Assembly (NCBI GenBank): GCA_937898635.1
Contig: CALEJW010000045.1
Coordinates: forward strand, 19,048 to 83,047
DNA from: an uncultured Pseudomonadota bacterium
GTDB taxonomy: Bacteria; Pseudomonadota; Gammaproteobacteria; Burkholderiales; Usitatibacteraceae
Direction of reading: 5' to 3'
Length of the DNA stretch: 64,000 nucleotides
Shown here: piece by piece, positions 42,432 to 50,655 of the stretch
How the letters are laid out: every line of letters starts with the position of its first letter
How positions within the stretch are numbered: position 1 is the first letter of the stretch
Translations under genes and position numbers: made by a program
The notes under the pieces: model-generated
What the model saw: only the letters and a program-made list of their open reading frames with translations
Told to the model about the DNA's origin: nothing
The model's database searches: none

Positions 42432-45400
42432 CTAGAATCGCATCAGGTACAGGATGGAGTACTGGTTCACGATGTAGCTGGAGATGCCCGAATTCTCCGG
42501 GCGCCAGAGCGGCGTGGTCTGGACCCGCCGCACCGAGAAGTCGATCGAGTCGCGCGGTCCCAGGGGCCGGTTGTAGCCGAGCGTGCCCAGGAGCATGCGG
42601 GCCTCGGCCCGGTAGGCGAAGTACTCGCCGCGGTCGAACGCGTCGTCGCGGACGAGGACCTCGGCGCTGTTCAGGTTCTCGAGGGAGCCCAGTCCCGAGG
42701 AGAACGTGTCGCCGCGCCGGTACTCGCCCGCGAGGTAGGCCGTGCCCGCCGCGCCCAGCGAGTAGTCGATGTTGAACTTCGCCGCCCAGTCGCGTCCCTC
42801 GAACACCGCGCTCTCGGCCCGGCGCCAGTTGGCCGCGACCTCGCCGAAGACGTCGATGCGGTCGGTGAGGGAGCGGCGCGCGTTGGCGCCGAAGGAATAG
42901 CGGCTGCCGCTGCGCAGGCGCGACTCGTAGCCGTCGATCCAGGCGCGCGCGAAGAGCGCGTAGGTGACGGAATCGAAGTCGCCCGAGGCCCGGTACTGCA
43001 GCTCTCCCTGGAGGCCGCCGGAGGTCCGGCCGAGGCCCGTGTGGTCGTGGAACTTGTCCACGCTGAAGAATCCCGTCGCGACCGCCCGCGAGTGCTCTCC
43101 CAGCGGGAAGGTGCGGCTCGCGTTGAGGCCGAGGCTGTAGACCTGGTCGGAGAGCTTCTCGGCCGCGAGGCGACCGCGGCCCACGTTGTCGTCGAAGGTG
43201 TAGCCGATGTCCACGCCGACCGGTTCCGACAGCAGCTTCCACGACCAGGCGTCCGGCCACGCGGGCAGGCGCCCGTCGAGGTCCTGCGAGAGGAGGAAGC
43301 GCACCGACTGGACCGTTCCCGGGCCGGAGAAGCGCTCGCCCTGGTAGTCGATGCCCAGGCGCAGGCCGCGCCGCCACAGGAAGTCGCTGCCGATCCCGAA
43401 GAGGAGCGAATTGCGGCTCGAGCCCGCCGGCGTCACCGAGTAGACGAGCCCGCCCGCCTGGTCCGCGTAGCTCAGGTTCGCGGCCCTGCCGCCGTCGAGC
43501 TCGCGCCGGAACTCGAGCCGCAGCCGCGGTGCGACCCAGCCGTAGTCGGTCTCGTGCCGGGTCTCCACCCGCAGGCCCGCCGCGGCCTGGGTGCTGCGCA
43601 GCGTCTGCTCGTGGAAGGTGAGGGCGTTCAGGCCCGCGCCGGACTCGGTGGAGGCATCGAGGCGGTCCGAGGAGAAATCGACGCGGCCGTACGGGGAGAT
43701 GAGGATGCCCTCGCGGCGCAGCTCGTAGCCCGCGGCGACGGAGCCGAAGACCTGCCGGCCCTTGCGCGTGCCGGTGGCGAACTCGTCCAGGGATTCGACG
43801 TAGCGGTCGGAATCGAGGTCGAGGGAGCCGAACCCGAGCACGGCGTCGACGAAGGTCGACGGCGTCGGCTGGTAGCTCCCGTAGCCCGCCACGAACGTGC
43901 CGCGGGCCTTGCTCCGCGAGCCGTCGCTGCCGATGTCGGTGCGGTCGCGGCCGTAGCCCAGGCCCATCCCGAGCACCAGCCGGTCGGAGAAGCGCCGGTC
44001 GGCGCCGAGGCTCAGGCCGTCGGTGCTGAAGCGGATGTCCGCGCCTTCATCGCCGGCGCCTCGCTTGCCGAAGTGGGCGAGCCCGCCCAGCCAGACGTTG
44101 GTGCCGGGGCGCAGCCCCCCGGATCCCCCGCCGTTCGTGCCGGCCGAAAGGTCGATCGTGTTCGACGTCGCCGCGCTCACGAGCGAGCCTGCGAGGATCG
44201 ATTGCAGGAACCCCGCCGGCGCCGCGGGCCTCGGGCCGGCGCCGCCGGCCGTGAGGGAGACCGGCAGGAATCCGGACTTCGCCAGCGCATTGCCGAACGC
44301 GAACGGGTCGGCGGCCGCGTCCCGCTCGCGGGCCGTGGACGGTGCGGCCCTCGGCGCGGCGGCGGCCTTCGGCGCGCCGGCAGCCTCGGGCTCGGCCGGG
44401 GCCGGCGGCCCGGCATGCAGGGATTCCAGGCGGCGCTGGAAGTTGGCGATCTGCGCGCGCGAGAAACGGCGCGCCGTGCGCGCCTGCGCGTCGACGAGGC
44501 CGACGACGTTGCGGTCCTGCGCCGGGTCGGGCCGGCCGACCACGTTCACGGTGACGAGTCCGGGCTCGGAGGTGCCCACGTTGCCGAATGCGTTGTAGGT
44601 GAACGAGTCGGCGCCGAAGAAGTCGCGGCGCGGCGTGTAGGTGACCTTCGTGCCGTTCACGCTGACCGTGCCGTGGGCCGGCGCCTTCGGGATCGAGACG
44701 CCGGTGACCCCGGAGCCGGTGATGAACGGCCGCAGGTCCATCGTCGCCGGCGTGTTGAGCGCCACCGTGAGGGTGGCCGCGGCCGCCGAGGGCTTCAGGG
44801 ACGCCACGGTGAGGTTCACCGTGCCCGTCATGGAGGTGCCGCCGGCACTGGTCGCGGTGAAGGTGAAGCTGTCGGCGCCCGAGAACCCGGTGGCCGGCGT
44901 GTAGGTGACCTCGCGCGACCCGGGCGGCGGGGTGGATACGAGCCCGTTCGCCGGCAGCGTGACGATCGTCACCTGCGTGAAGGTTCCCGAGATGGGCAGC
45001 GTGATCGGCGTGGCCGTCTCGAAGGGCACGTTCACCTGGAGGTCGGCCGCGCCGGGCGCGGGAGGATTCACGGTGATCGTGACCAGCCCCGGGACGGAGG
45101 TGCCGCCCGGACCGGACGCCGTGACCTGGAAGCTGTCGGGGCCGAAGTAGCCCGCGCGCGGCGTGTAGGAAAGGCTGGTTGGCGTGACCGCTAGCGTCCC
45201 GTTCGCCGGGGGCGAGCTGATGGCGAAGCTGGTGACGAAGCCGGAGATGAGGCGGGCGAGGTCGATCGGCGTGGTGGTCTCGTACGGGACCACGACGGCG
45301 ATCGGGTTCGCGACCGGGGCATCGGTGTAGTTGAGCGTGACCGTCGCCGGCGCGGAATTGCCCCCCAGGCCCGTCGCCTGGTAGGTGAAGGTGTAGCGGC

Positions 45401-47369
45401 CCGTCGCGCCGGGCGAGGGCGTGTAGGTCGCGATGAACCCGGCGATGGAGACGCTTCCCGCGGCGGGCGGAGAGACCACGGACACGCTCGAGAAGACGCC
45501 GCTCACCGCGAGCGACAGGTCGATCGGCGTGGTGGCGGTGGACGAGACGAGCACGTTGATCGGCCCCGCCGTGGGCGGCGGCGGCGCCGACACGGTGACG
45601 GTCACGGTCGCCGAGCCCGAGGTGCCGCCCGCGTTGGTCGCGGTGTAGGTGAAGCTCGCCGGGCCGACGTAGCCGGCCGTGGGCGTGAAGGACACCGTGG
45701 TCGGGCCCGTGGCGACCACGGCGCCGTTGACCGGGCCGGAGGGCGTGACGGCCAGGACGGTCGCGCCCGGAGGGCCGATCAGGGCGGCGAGGTCTATGGT
45801 CGTGGAAACGACCGGCGCGCCGCTGTTGAACGGCACGGTGACCGCCGTGGGCGAGACGCTCGGCGGCGGGGGATTCACGGTCACCGTGACCGTGGCCGGG
45901 ACCGCGGAGGTGCCGCCGGCGCTGGTGGCGGTGTAGTTGAACGAACCCGTGCCGAAGAACCCGGGCGTCGGGGTGAAGGTGATGGTCGTGGGACCGGTGG
46001 CGAGCGCCGTCCCGTTCACCGGCGCCGAAGGCGTGACCGAGGTCACCGGCTGGCTCGAGGCGATGAAGGCCGCGAGGTTCACCGGGATCGCCGTGTTGAA
46101 GGCCGTGGTGACGCTCGTGGGACTCACGACGGGAGCCGCCGCCACCTCGAGGAACACGGTCGCGGTGTTGGACGTGCCGCCCGGGCCGTCCTTCGTGAAG
46201 GTGAAGGTCGTGGGGCCGGTGAACCCGACGCCCGGCGTGAAGGTCACGACGTTTCCGGCGACGGAGGTGCTTCCCGAGCCCGGCGCGATCGGCTGCGAGG
46301 CCGCGAGGTTGTAGGTGCCCGCGGGATTCGAGGCGACGACGCCCGAGATGTTCGCCGTGAGGTCGATCATCGCGGGAATGCCCGCGGGCACCACCACGGG
46401 CACCCCGGCGGAGCCGCGGTTCGTCACGACGGGCGCCGGCGGCGGGTTCACGTTGATCGTGAGCGTGCGCGTGGCGGAGCTGGTGCCGCAGGGGCCGGTG
46501 ACCGAGTAGCTCAGCGTGAGGCTGGGCGCGTAGGTGGTCGCGCTCGAGGCGTAGGTGAGGGTGTCGGGCCCCGTCGAGACTCGCGTGCCGACGTTCGGGC
46601 TCAGCGTCCCGAGCGACACGAAGGAGCCGTTGGCCGCGGGCGTGCCGGTGATCGCCCCGATGGAACTCAGGTCGATGCCCTGTGCCGCCGTGCTGTAGTT
46701 GAGGGTCGTGGCGTCGTTGTTCGCGGTGGGCCCGGCCGGTGCATTCACCGTGATCGTGATCGTCCGGTTCGCGGTGACCGGGACCACGCCTCCCTGGGAC
46801 GGGCCGGTGCCGAAAGCCTGGACCGTGCGCGTCGAGCAGTTTCCCCCGGCGCCGCCGGGGTGGTTGAAGGTCATCGTCGTGCCGGTGAAGGACACGCCGG
46901 TGACCGCCGGGGAGTGGGAGACGACGTTCAGTACGCCGCCCAGGGTGATGTTGGGAACGACGACCGTACGCGAGCTGCCGTAGTTGACGGACGTGGTCGC
47001 GGCATTCCAGTTCGTGTAGTTGACCGTCGCCGTGTCCGCGGGGGTCGGCGCGAGGGCCGCCAGGTCCGCGATCTCCGCGTTGACGTTGGTGGGACTGTTG
47101 AACCCCATGCCGTTGGCCGCGGAGGCGGCCCAGACGACCGACGAGGAATTGGCCGCGTTGAAGCGGATGGCGAAGGGCTCGCCGCTCGCGGCCGTGTGGC
47201 AGCCGCCGCAGGAAGTGTCGAAGGGACCGGCGACCGCGACGGTCGGGGCCGAGAGGAGCACGGCTGCGGCGCACGCCGCCGCGGCGAGGACTCGACGCGA
47301 AGTCCCGCGTCCGCCCATCGCGTGCGCCGGCTTCGCGGCGCATGTGCGTGCATGGCCGTTCTTGTTCAT
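42432..47369 (-). CDS. Giant surface protein: heme motif, Ig-like repeats, autotransporter barrel and second barrel
   Basis: Protein of 1645 residues. A long signal sequence (cleavage near AVA-GPF, residue 47) is followed by one heme site CGGCH at 54-58. Residues 200-313 are a degenerate Ig-like repeat. Seven clear repeats of about 90 residues span 314-942, each with a T-YTP-FxGxxSFTYTATxxGGTS pattern. A low-complexity Ala/Pro linker with a RRFSRAQIANFQRRLESL helix comes next. An autotransporter-type beta-barrel covers about 1090-1367 (NVWLGGLAHFGKR; LVLGMGLGYGRD; ending FLLSQDL). A second strand-rich region, 1379-1645, begins with VGVDIGYTFDDNVG and ends in Phe (ILYLMRF), the usual outer-membrane protein signature. 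The start ATG 47369 is preferred to 47450. Display on the outer membrane is inferred. Confidence 0.8.
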   Translation of the reverse strand: MNKNGHARTCAAKPAHAMGGRGTSRRVLAAAACAAAVLLSAPTVAVAGPFDTSCGGCHTAASGEPFAIRFNAANSSSVVWAASAANGMGFNSPTNVNAEIADLAALAPTPADTATVNYTNWNAATTSVNYGSSRTVVVPNITLGGVLNVVSHSPAVTGVSFTGTTMTFNHPGGAGGNCSTRTVQAFGTGPSQGGVVPVTANRTITITVNAPAGPTANNDATTLNYSTAAQGIDLSSIGAITGTPAANGSFVSLGTLSPNVGTRVSTGPDTLTYASSATTYAPSLTLSYSVTGPCGTSSATRTLTINVNPPPAPVVTNRGSAGVPVVVPAGIPAMIDLTANISGVVASNPAGTYNLAASQPIAPGSGSTSVAGNVVTFTPGVGFTGPTTFTFTKDGPGGTSNTATVFLEVAAAPVVSPTSVTTAFNTAIPVNLAAFIASSQPVTSVTPSAPVNGTALATGPTTITFTPTPGFFGTGSFNYTATSAGGTSAVPATVTVTVNPPPPSVSPTAVTVPFNSGAPVVSTTIDLAALIGPPGATVLAVTPSGPVNGAVVATGPTTVSFTPTAGYVGPASFTYTATNAGGTSGSATVTVTVSAPPPPTAGPINVLVSSTATTPIDLSLAVSGVFSSVSVVSPPAAGSVSIAGFIATYTPSPGATGRYTFTYQATGLGGNSAPATVTLNYTDAPVANPIAVVVPYETTTPIDLARLISGFVTSFAISSPPANGTLAVTPTSLSYTPRAGYFGPDSFQVTASGPGGTSVPGLVTITVNPPAPGAADLQVNVPFETATPITLPISGTFTQVTIVTLPANGLVSTPPPGSREVTYTPATGFSGADSFTFTATSAGGTSMTGTVNLTVASLKPSAAAATLTVALNTPATMDLRPFITGSGVTGVSIPKAPAHGTVSVNGTKVTYTPRRDFFGADSFTYNAFGNVGTSEPGLVTVNVVGRPDPAQDRNVVGLVDAQARTARRFSRAQIANFQRRLESLHAGPPAPAEPEAAGAPKAAAAPRAAPSTARERDAAADPFAFGNALAKSGFLPVSLTAGGAGPRPAAPAGFLQSILAGSLVSAATSNTIDLSAGTNGGGSGGLRPGTNVWLGGLAHFGKRGAGDEGADIRFSTDGLSLGADRRFSDRLVLGMGLGYGRDRTDIGSDGSRSKARGTFVAGYGSYQPTPSTFVDAVLGFGSLDLDSDRYVESLDEFATGTRKGRQVFGSVAAGYELRREGILISPYGRVDFSSDRLDASTESGAGLNALTFHEQTLRSTQAAAGLRVETRHETDYGWVAPRLRLEFRRELDGGRAANLSYADQAGGLVYSVTPAGSSRNSLLFGIGSDFLWRRGLRLGIDYQGERFSGPGTVQSVRFLLSQDLDGRLPAWPDAWSWKLLSEPVGVDIGYTFDDNVGRGRLAAEKLSDQVYSLGLNASRTFPLGEHSRAVATGFFSVDKFHDHTGLGRTSGGLQGELQYRASGDFDSVTYALFARAWIDGYESRLRSGSRYSFGANARRSLTDRIDVFGEVAANWRRAESAVFEGRDWAAKFNIDYSLGAAGTAYLAGEYRRGDTFSSGLGSLENLNSAEVLVRDDAFDRGEYFAYRAEARMLLGTLGYNRPLGPRDSIDFSVRRVQTTPLWRPENSGISSYIVNQYSILYLMRF
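44546..46440 (-). repeat. Tandem Ig-like repeats within the giant surface protein (about seven units of 270 bp)
   Basis: Seven coding repeats of about 90 codons each. A recurring DNA segment (GAGGTGCCGCC then GGTCGCGGTG, plus-strand reading) marks the end of many units, for example near 44841, 45630 and 45906. The units are diverged, roughly one third identical by eye, so this is an old protein repeat and not a recent expansion. Edges are approximate. Confidence 0.75.
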
Positions 47370-47563
47370 CGCACCCCCCCAGGGGTCTTGCGCTGCTTGT
47401 TGTTCGTGCGCGGCCGCCCGGTCCACCCGGTGCGCCCGGCACGCCGACACGGCTTTTCTTCCCCGCCGCCGTGCTTGGCCGAACTTCGCCGTCGAATCGG
47501 GTTTCTACAGGAAATCGGGGGGTTACGACAAGTTCCGGCCCTTCGGGCGGCCGGGCGAGCCCG

Positions 47564-48832
47564 TCAGACCAGGCCCTCGAGCACCTGGACCTCGACCGTC
47601 GCGCCGGCCTCGACGTTGCCGGTCGCGTCGCCGAGGACGATGAAGCAGTTGGCCTCGCTCATCGACTTGAGGATTCCCGAGCCCTGCTCGCCGGTGGGCC
47701 GCACCGTCCACGCCCCGTCGGGGCCGCGTTCGAGGATGCCGCGCTGGAACTCGGTTCGTCCCGGCGCCTTCCGGAGCATCGCCGTGCAGCGCGCGGGGAA
47801 GGTCGGGACGGGCGGCACGGGGTCCGCGCCCATGAGCCGCAGGAGCGCCTCGCGCACGAACTGGTAGAACGTGACCATCACCGAGACGGGGTTCCCCGGC
47901 AGTCCGAAGAAGTGCGCGCCGCCGATCCGGCCGTAGGCGAGCGGCCTTCCCGGCTTCATCGCGATCTTCCAGAAGACGACCTCGCCGAGCTTGCCGAGCA
48001 TGCCCTTCACGAAATCGGCCTCTCCCACGGAGACGCCGCCGCTCGTGATCACCACGTCGGCATTGCCGGAAGCCACCCGGAAGGCTTCCTCGAGGCGCGC
48101 CGGGTCGTCCGGGACCACGCCCATGTCGAGGATCTCGCAGCCCAGGCGCGCGAGCATGCCGTGGATCGTGTAGCGGTTGGAGTCGTAGATCTCGCCCTCG
48201 GCGAGGGCGGTGCCGACGGACTTGAGCTCGTCGCCGGTGGAGAAGAAGGCCACGCGCAGGGGCCGGAAGACCGGGAGTTCGCCGATGCCCAGGGAGGCGA
48301 CGAGGCCCAGCTCCGCGGGTCGCAGGATCCGGCCCTTCGCGAGCGCCGCCATCCCGCGCCTGAGGTCCTCGCCGGCCTCCCGGACGTTCTGGCCCGTGCG
48401 CTGGCCCGCGGCGAACGTGACGCGCTTGCCGTCGGCCCGGGCGCGCTCCTGCATGACGACCGTGTCGGCGCCCTCGGGGACCACGCCGCCCGTCATGATG
48501 CGCACGCACTGGCCCGGGCCGACGCGCCCGGCGAAGGGACGGCCGGCGAAGGAGGCGCCGATCTCCTCGAGCGTGGCCTGCGCCTGCCCCGCGAGATCCG
48601 CGCCGCGCATCGCCCAGCCGTCCATCGCGGAATTGCGGTGCGCGGGCACGTCCACGGGCGAGATCACGTCCTCGGCCAGCACGCGGCCGAGGGCCGCGCG
48701 CACGGGAACGCGCAGGGTCGCGGAAACCGGCTCGAGGAAGCGGTGGATGAAGGCGCGCGCCTTGTCCACCGGCATCGAGTTCGGGTCGTAATCGTCGGCG
48801 CAGGAGGCCTCGGTGATCGTGGTCGCGGTCAT
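47564..48832 (-). CDS. moeA: Molybdopterin molybdenumtransferase
   Basis: Inserts molybdate into adenylylated molybdopterin to give active cofactor. It has 422 residues. MoeA motifs are DVPAHRNSAMDGWAMRG, the CVRIMTGGVVPEGADTVVMQE segment, FFSTGDELKSVG, ITSGGVSVGEADFV, MKPGRPLAYGRI and FGLPGNPVSVMVTF. All domains of the family are present at normal length. The start overlaps mobA by 4 nt (ATGA) and it ends the cofactor operon. The 194 nt between its stop and the giant protein gene (47370-47563) show no gene; they probably hold the promoter of the giant protein gene. Confidence 0.95.
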   Translation of the reverse strand: MTATTITEASCADDYDPNSMPVDKARAFIHRFLEPVSATLRVPVRAALGRVLAEDVISPVDVPAHRNSAMDGWAMRGADLAGQAQATLEEIGASFAGRPFAGRVGPGQCVRIMTGGVVPEGADTVVMQERARADGKRVTFAAGQRTGQNVREAGEDLRRGMAALAKGRILRPAELGLVASLGIGELPVFRPLRVAFFSTGDELKSVGTALAEGEIYDSNRYTIHGMLARLGCEILDMGVVPDDPARLEEAFRVASGNADVVITSGGVSVGEADFVKGMLGKLGEVVFWKIAMKPGRPLAYGRIGGAHFFGLPGNPVSVMVTFYQFVREALLRLMGADPVPPVPTFPARCTAMLRKAPGRTEFQRGILERGPDGAWTVRPTGEQGSGILKSMSEANCFIVLGDATGNVEAGATVEVQVLEGLV

Positions 48833-49410
48833 GGGGGTTTCTCGAGTTCCGCGAGCTCGTCGCGGGTGTTGATGTTGGCGAAGGCGCCGGCCTCGTCGTC
48901 GAAGGCGACCTCGGTCACCCGCAGCGCCGCGTACCACTTGTCGATCTTGCGCTGGCCGGAGGCGAGGAAGTCGCGAAGCGAGGCGTGCACGTCGCGGCGC
49001 ATGAGGCAGAAGACGGGGTGGGGCTGGTCCCCGGTCTTCGCCACCGCGAGTTCGGCGCCCTCGGCCTCGAGGGCGGCGCGCAGGCGGGAGACGAGGTCGG
49101 CGGGAAGGAAGGGCGAGTCGCAGGGCACCGTCGCCACGAGAGCGCCGCGGGCGTGGGCGAGCCCGCGCTCGAAGCCCGCGAGGGGGCCCGCGAAGCCGGG
49201 GATCTCGTCGGCGATGACGCGGTGCCCGAAACCCGCGTAGGCCTCGGGGTTGCGATTGGCGTTCACGAGGATCTCGTCGACCTGCGGGCGCAGCCGCTCG
49301 ATCACGTGCGCGACGAGCGGGCGCCCGCGCAGCGGGGTGAGCCCCTTGTCGACGCCGCCCATCCGGCTTCCCTGGCCGCCGGCGAGCACGAGGCCGGTGA
49401 CCTCAATCAT
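48829..49410 (-). CDS. mobA: Molybdenum cofactor guanylyltransferase
   Basis: Attaches GMP to molybdopterin, making the guanine dinucleotide form used by formate dehydrogenases. It has 193 residues. The nucleotide-binding start GLVLAGGQGSRMGGVDKGLTPLRGRPL is diagnostic, with IPGFAGPLAGFERGL and VPCDSPFLPADLV following. It overlaps the GFA-family gene upstream by 8 nt and moeA downstream by 4 nt. Its presence fits the bis-MGD enzyme encoded by fdhA in the same neighbourhood. Confidence 0.95.
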   Translation of the reverse strand: MIEVTGLVLAGGQGSRMGGVDKGLTPLRGRPLVAHVIERLRPQVDEILVNANRNPEAYAGFGHRVIADEIPGFAGPLAGFERGLAHARGALVATVPCDSPFLPADLVSRLRAALEAEGAELAVAKTGDQPHPVFCLMRRDVHASLRDFLASGQRKIDKWYAALRVTEVAFDDEAGAFANINTRDELAELEKPP

Positions 49411-49813
49411 CGTCGAAGGCGTGGAAGGGTGCCCAGTCGGGACGCTCGCCCGGGAAGGAGTTCACCGACGGTGCGCGATCGACGGGCGTGACGAAGAGCG
49501 CGAGCGGCAGGTGCACCTCGTCGGCCCAGGTGCCGTGGGAGGACTCGAAGGTGAGGCGGGTGCCGCAGGTGCCGCAGAATCGCCGCCGCGTGCCGGGCGA
49601 GGACTCGTAGTCGCGCAACAGGTCGTCGCCGCGGACGACGCGCACCTGCGCGCGCTTGAAGCCGATCCAGGTGACGACCGGGGCCGCGTGGGAGGTCCGG
49701 CAGCTCCAGCAATAGCAGTGCGCGCAGAAGCGCGACGGGAAGCCCGCCTCGATCTCCACGCCGCCGCAGTGGCAGCGGGCGACGGCCTTGCCGGGCGCCG
49801 CGGCTTCCGTCAC
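49403..49813 (-). CDS. GFA-family protein (glutathione-dependent formaldehyde-activating type)
   Basis: Zinc protein of 136 residues related to S-(hydroxymethyl)glutathione synthase and the CENP-V/GFA fold. The Cys pattern is visible: ARCHCGGVEIE, FCAHCYCWSCRTSHAA and RRFCGTCGTRL, then TFESSHG. The GTG start at 49813 overlaps the fdhD stop by 4 nt and its stop overlaps mobA by 8 nt. Embedding in a molybdenum cofactor/formate operon suggests a link to formaldehyde or glutathione adducts. GFA proteins have diverse and mostly unproven activities, so function is open. Confidence 0.85.
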   Translation of the reverse strand: MTEAAAPGKAVARCHCGGVEIEAGFPSRFCAHCYCWSCRTSHAAPVVTWIGFKRAQVRVVRGDDLLRDYESSPGTRRRFCGTCGTRLTFESSHGTWADEVHLPLALFVTPVDRAPSVNSFPGERPDWAPFHAFDDD

Positions 49814-50649
49814 GCGCGCTCCGCGCCGGCTGCGGCCCGCGCCGGTCGCGCGAAGCGATCTGCGCCGGTGAAGAGGAGGTAGCGCCGGTTGACGGCGCGC
49901 CCGATCATGGTGATGCCCACGGTCGTCGCGATCTCGTGTCCCATCTTGGTGAGGCCCGAGCGCGAGACGAGGAAGGGGATGCCCATCTGCGCCGCCTTGA
50001 TCACCATTTCCGACGTGAGCCGGCCGGTGGTGTAGAAGATCTTGTCGGCGCCGTCCACGCCTTCCAGCCACATCCAGCCGGCGATGGCGTCGACGGCGTT
50101 GTGGCGCCCGACGTCCTCGACGAAGGTGAGGATCTCGCTGCCCCGGGCGAGCGCGCAGCCGTGCACCGCGCCCGCCTCCTTGTAGATGGACTCGTGGGTG
50201 CGGACGTTGTCCAGGAGCCCGAAGAGCGTCTCCTCGTCCAGGCGGGCCTCGGCCGGAAGGCGGATGGAGCCGATGTCCTCCATGAGGTCGCCGAAGACGG
50301 TGCCCTGGCCGCAGCCCGTCGTGGCCGTGCGCCTGCCCATGCGCTCCTCGACGTCCGCGAGTCCCGCGCGCGTGGACACCGCGACCGCGCCCACGTCCCA
50401 GTCGACCTGCACCGAGACGATCTCGTCGATCGACTTCACCAGCCGCTGGTTGCGCAGGAACCCGATCGCGAGCGCCTCGGGGGCCGCGCCCAGCGTCATC
50501 ATCGTGAGGATCTCGCGCTTGTCGACGTAGAGCGTGAGGGGGTGCTCGCCGGCGATCGGCGTGGGCCTCAGCTGGCCGGATTCGTCGCGCGCGTCCACCG
50601 TGTACGTGGCGGGGCGCGCTGCCCGGGTGAGGAGCGGGCGGTGGGCCAT
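49810..50649 (-). CDS. fdhD: Formate dehydrogenase sulfurtransferase FdhD
   Basis: Passes sulfur to the molybdenum site of formate dehydrogenase, needed for activity. It has 279 residues. Typical segments are EHPLTLYVDKREILTMMTLG, PEALAIGFLRNQRLV, VDWDVGAVAVSTRAG, VHGCALARG, VEDVGRHNAVDAIAGW and the C-terminal FYTTGRLTSEMVIKAA. The loop that in E. coli holds a C-x2-C pair reads TTGCGQGTVFGD, with only Cys113. Whether this is a normal variant cannot be judged without alignment. It begins 6 nt after moaA and overlaps the GFA gene by 4 nt. Confidence 0.93.
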   Translation of the reverse strand: MAHRPLLTRAARPATYTVDARDESGQLRPTPIAGEHPLTLYVDKREILTMMTLGAAPEALAIGFLRNQRLVKSIDEIVSVQVDWDVGAVAVSTRAGLADVEERMGRRTATTGCGQGTVFGDLMEDIGSIRLPAEARLDEETLFGLLDNVRTHESIYKEAGAVHGCALARGSEILTFVEDVGRHNAVDAIAGWMWLEGVDGADKIFYTTGRLTSEMVIKAAQMGIPFLVSRSGLTKMGHEIATTVGITMIGRAVNRRYLLFTGADRFARPARAAAGAERA

Positions 50650-50655
50650 GGCGCG

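Noticed and set aside
44546..46440. Regularly spaced repeats that could suggest a CRISPR array
   Set aside because: Units are about 270 bp, diverged, and lie in one open frame coding Ig-like domains.
47370..47563. Possible riboswitch or small RNA ahead of the giant protein gene
   Set aside because: I compared it by eye with c-di-GMP and other common riboswitch cores and saw no conserved core, only GC-rich short hairpins.
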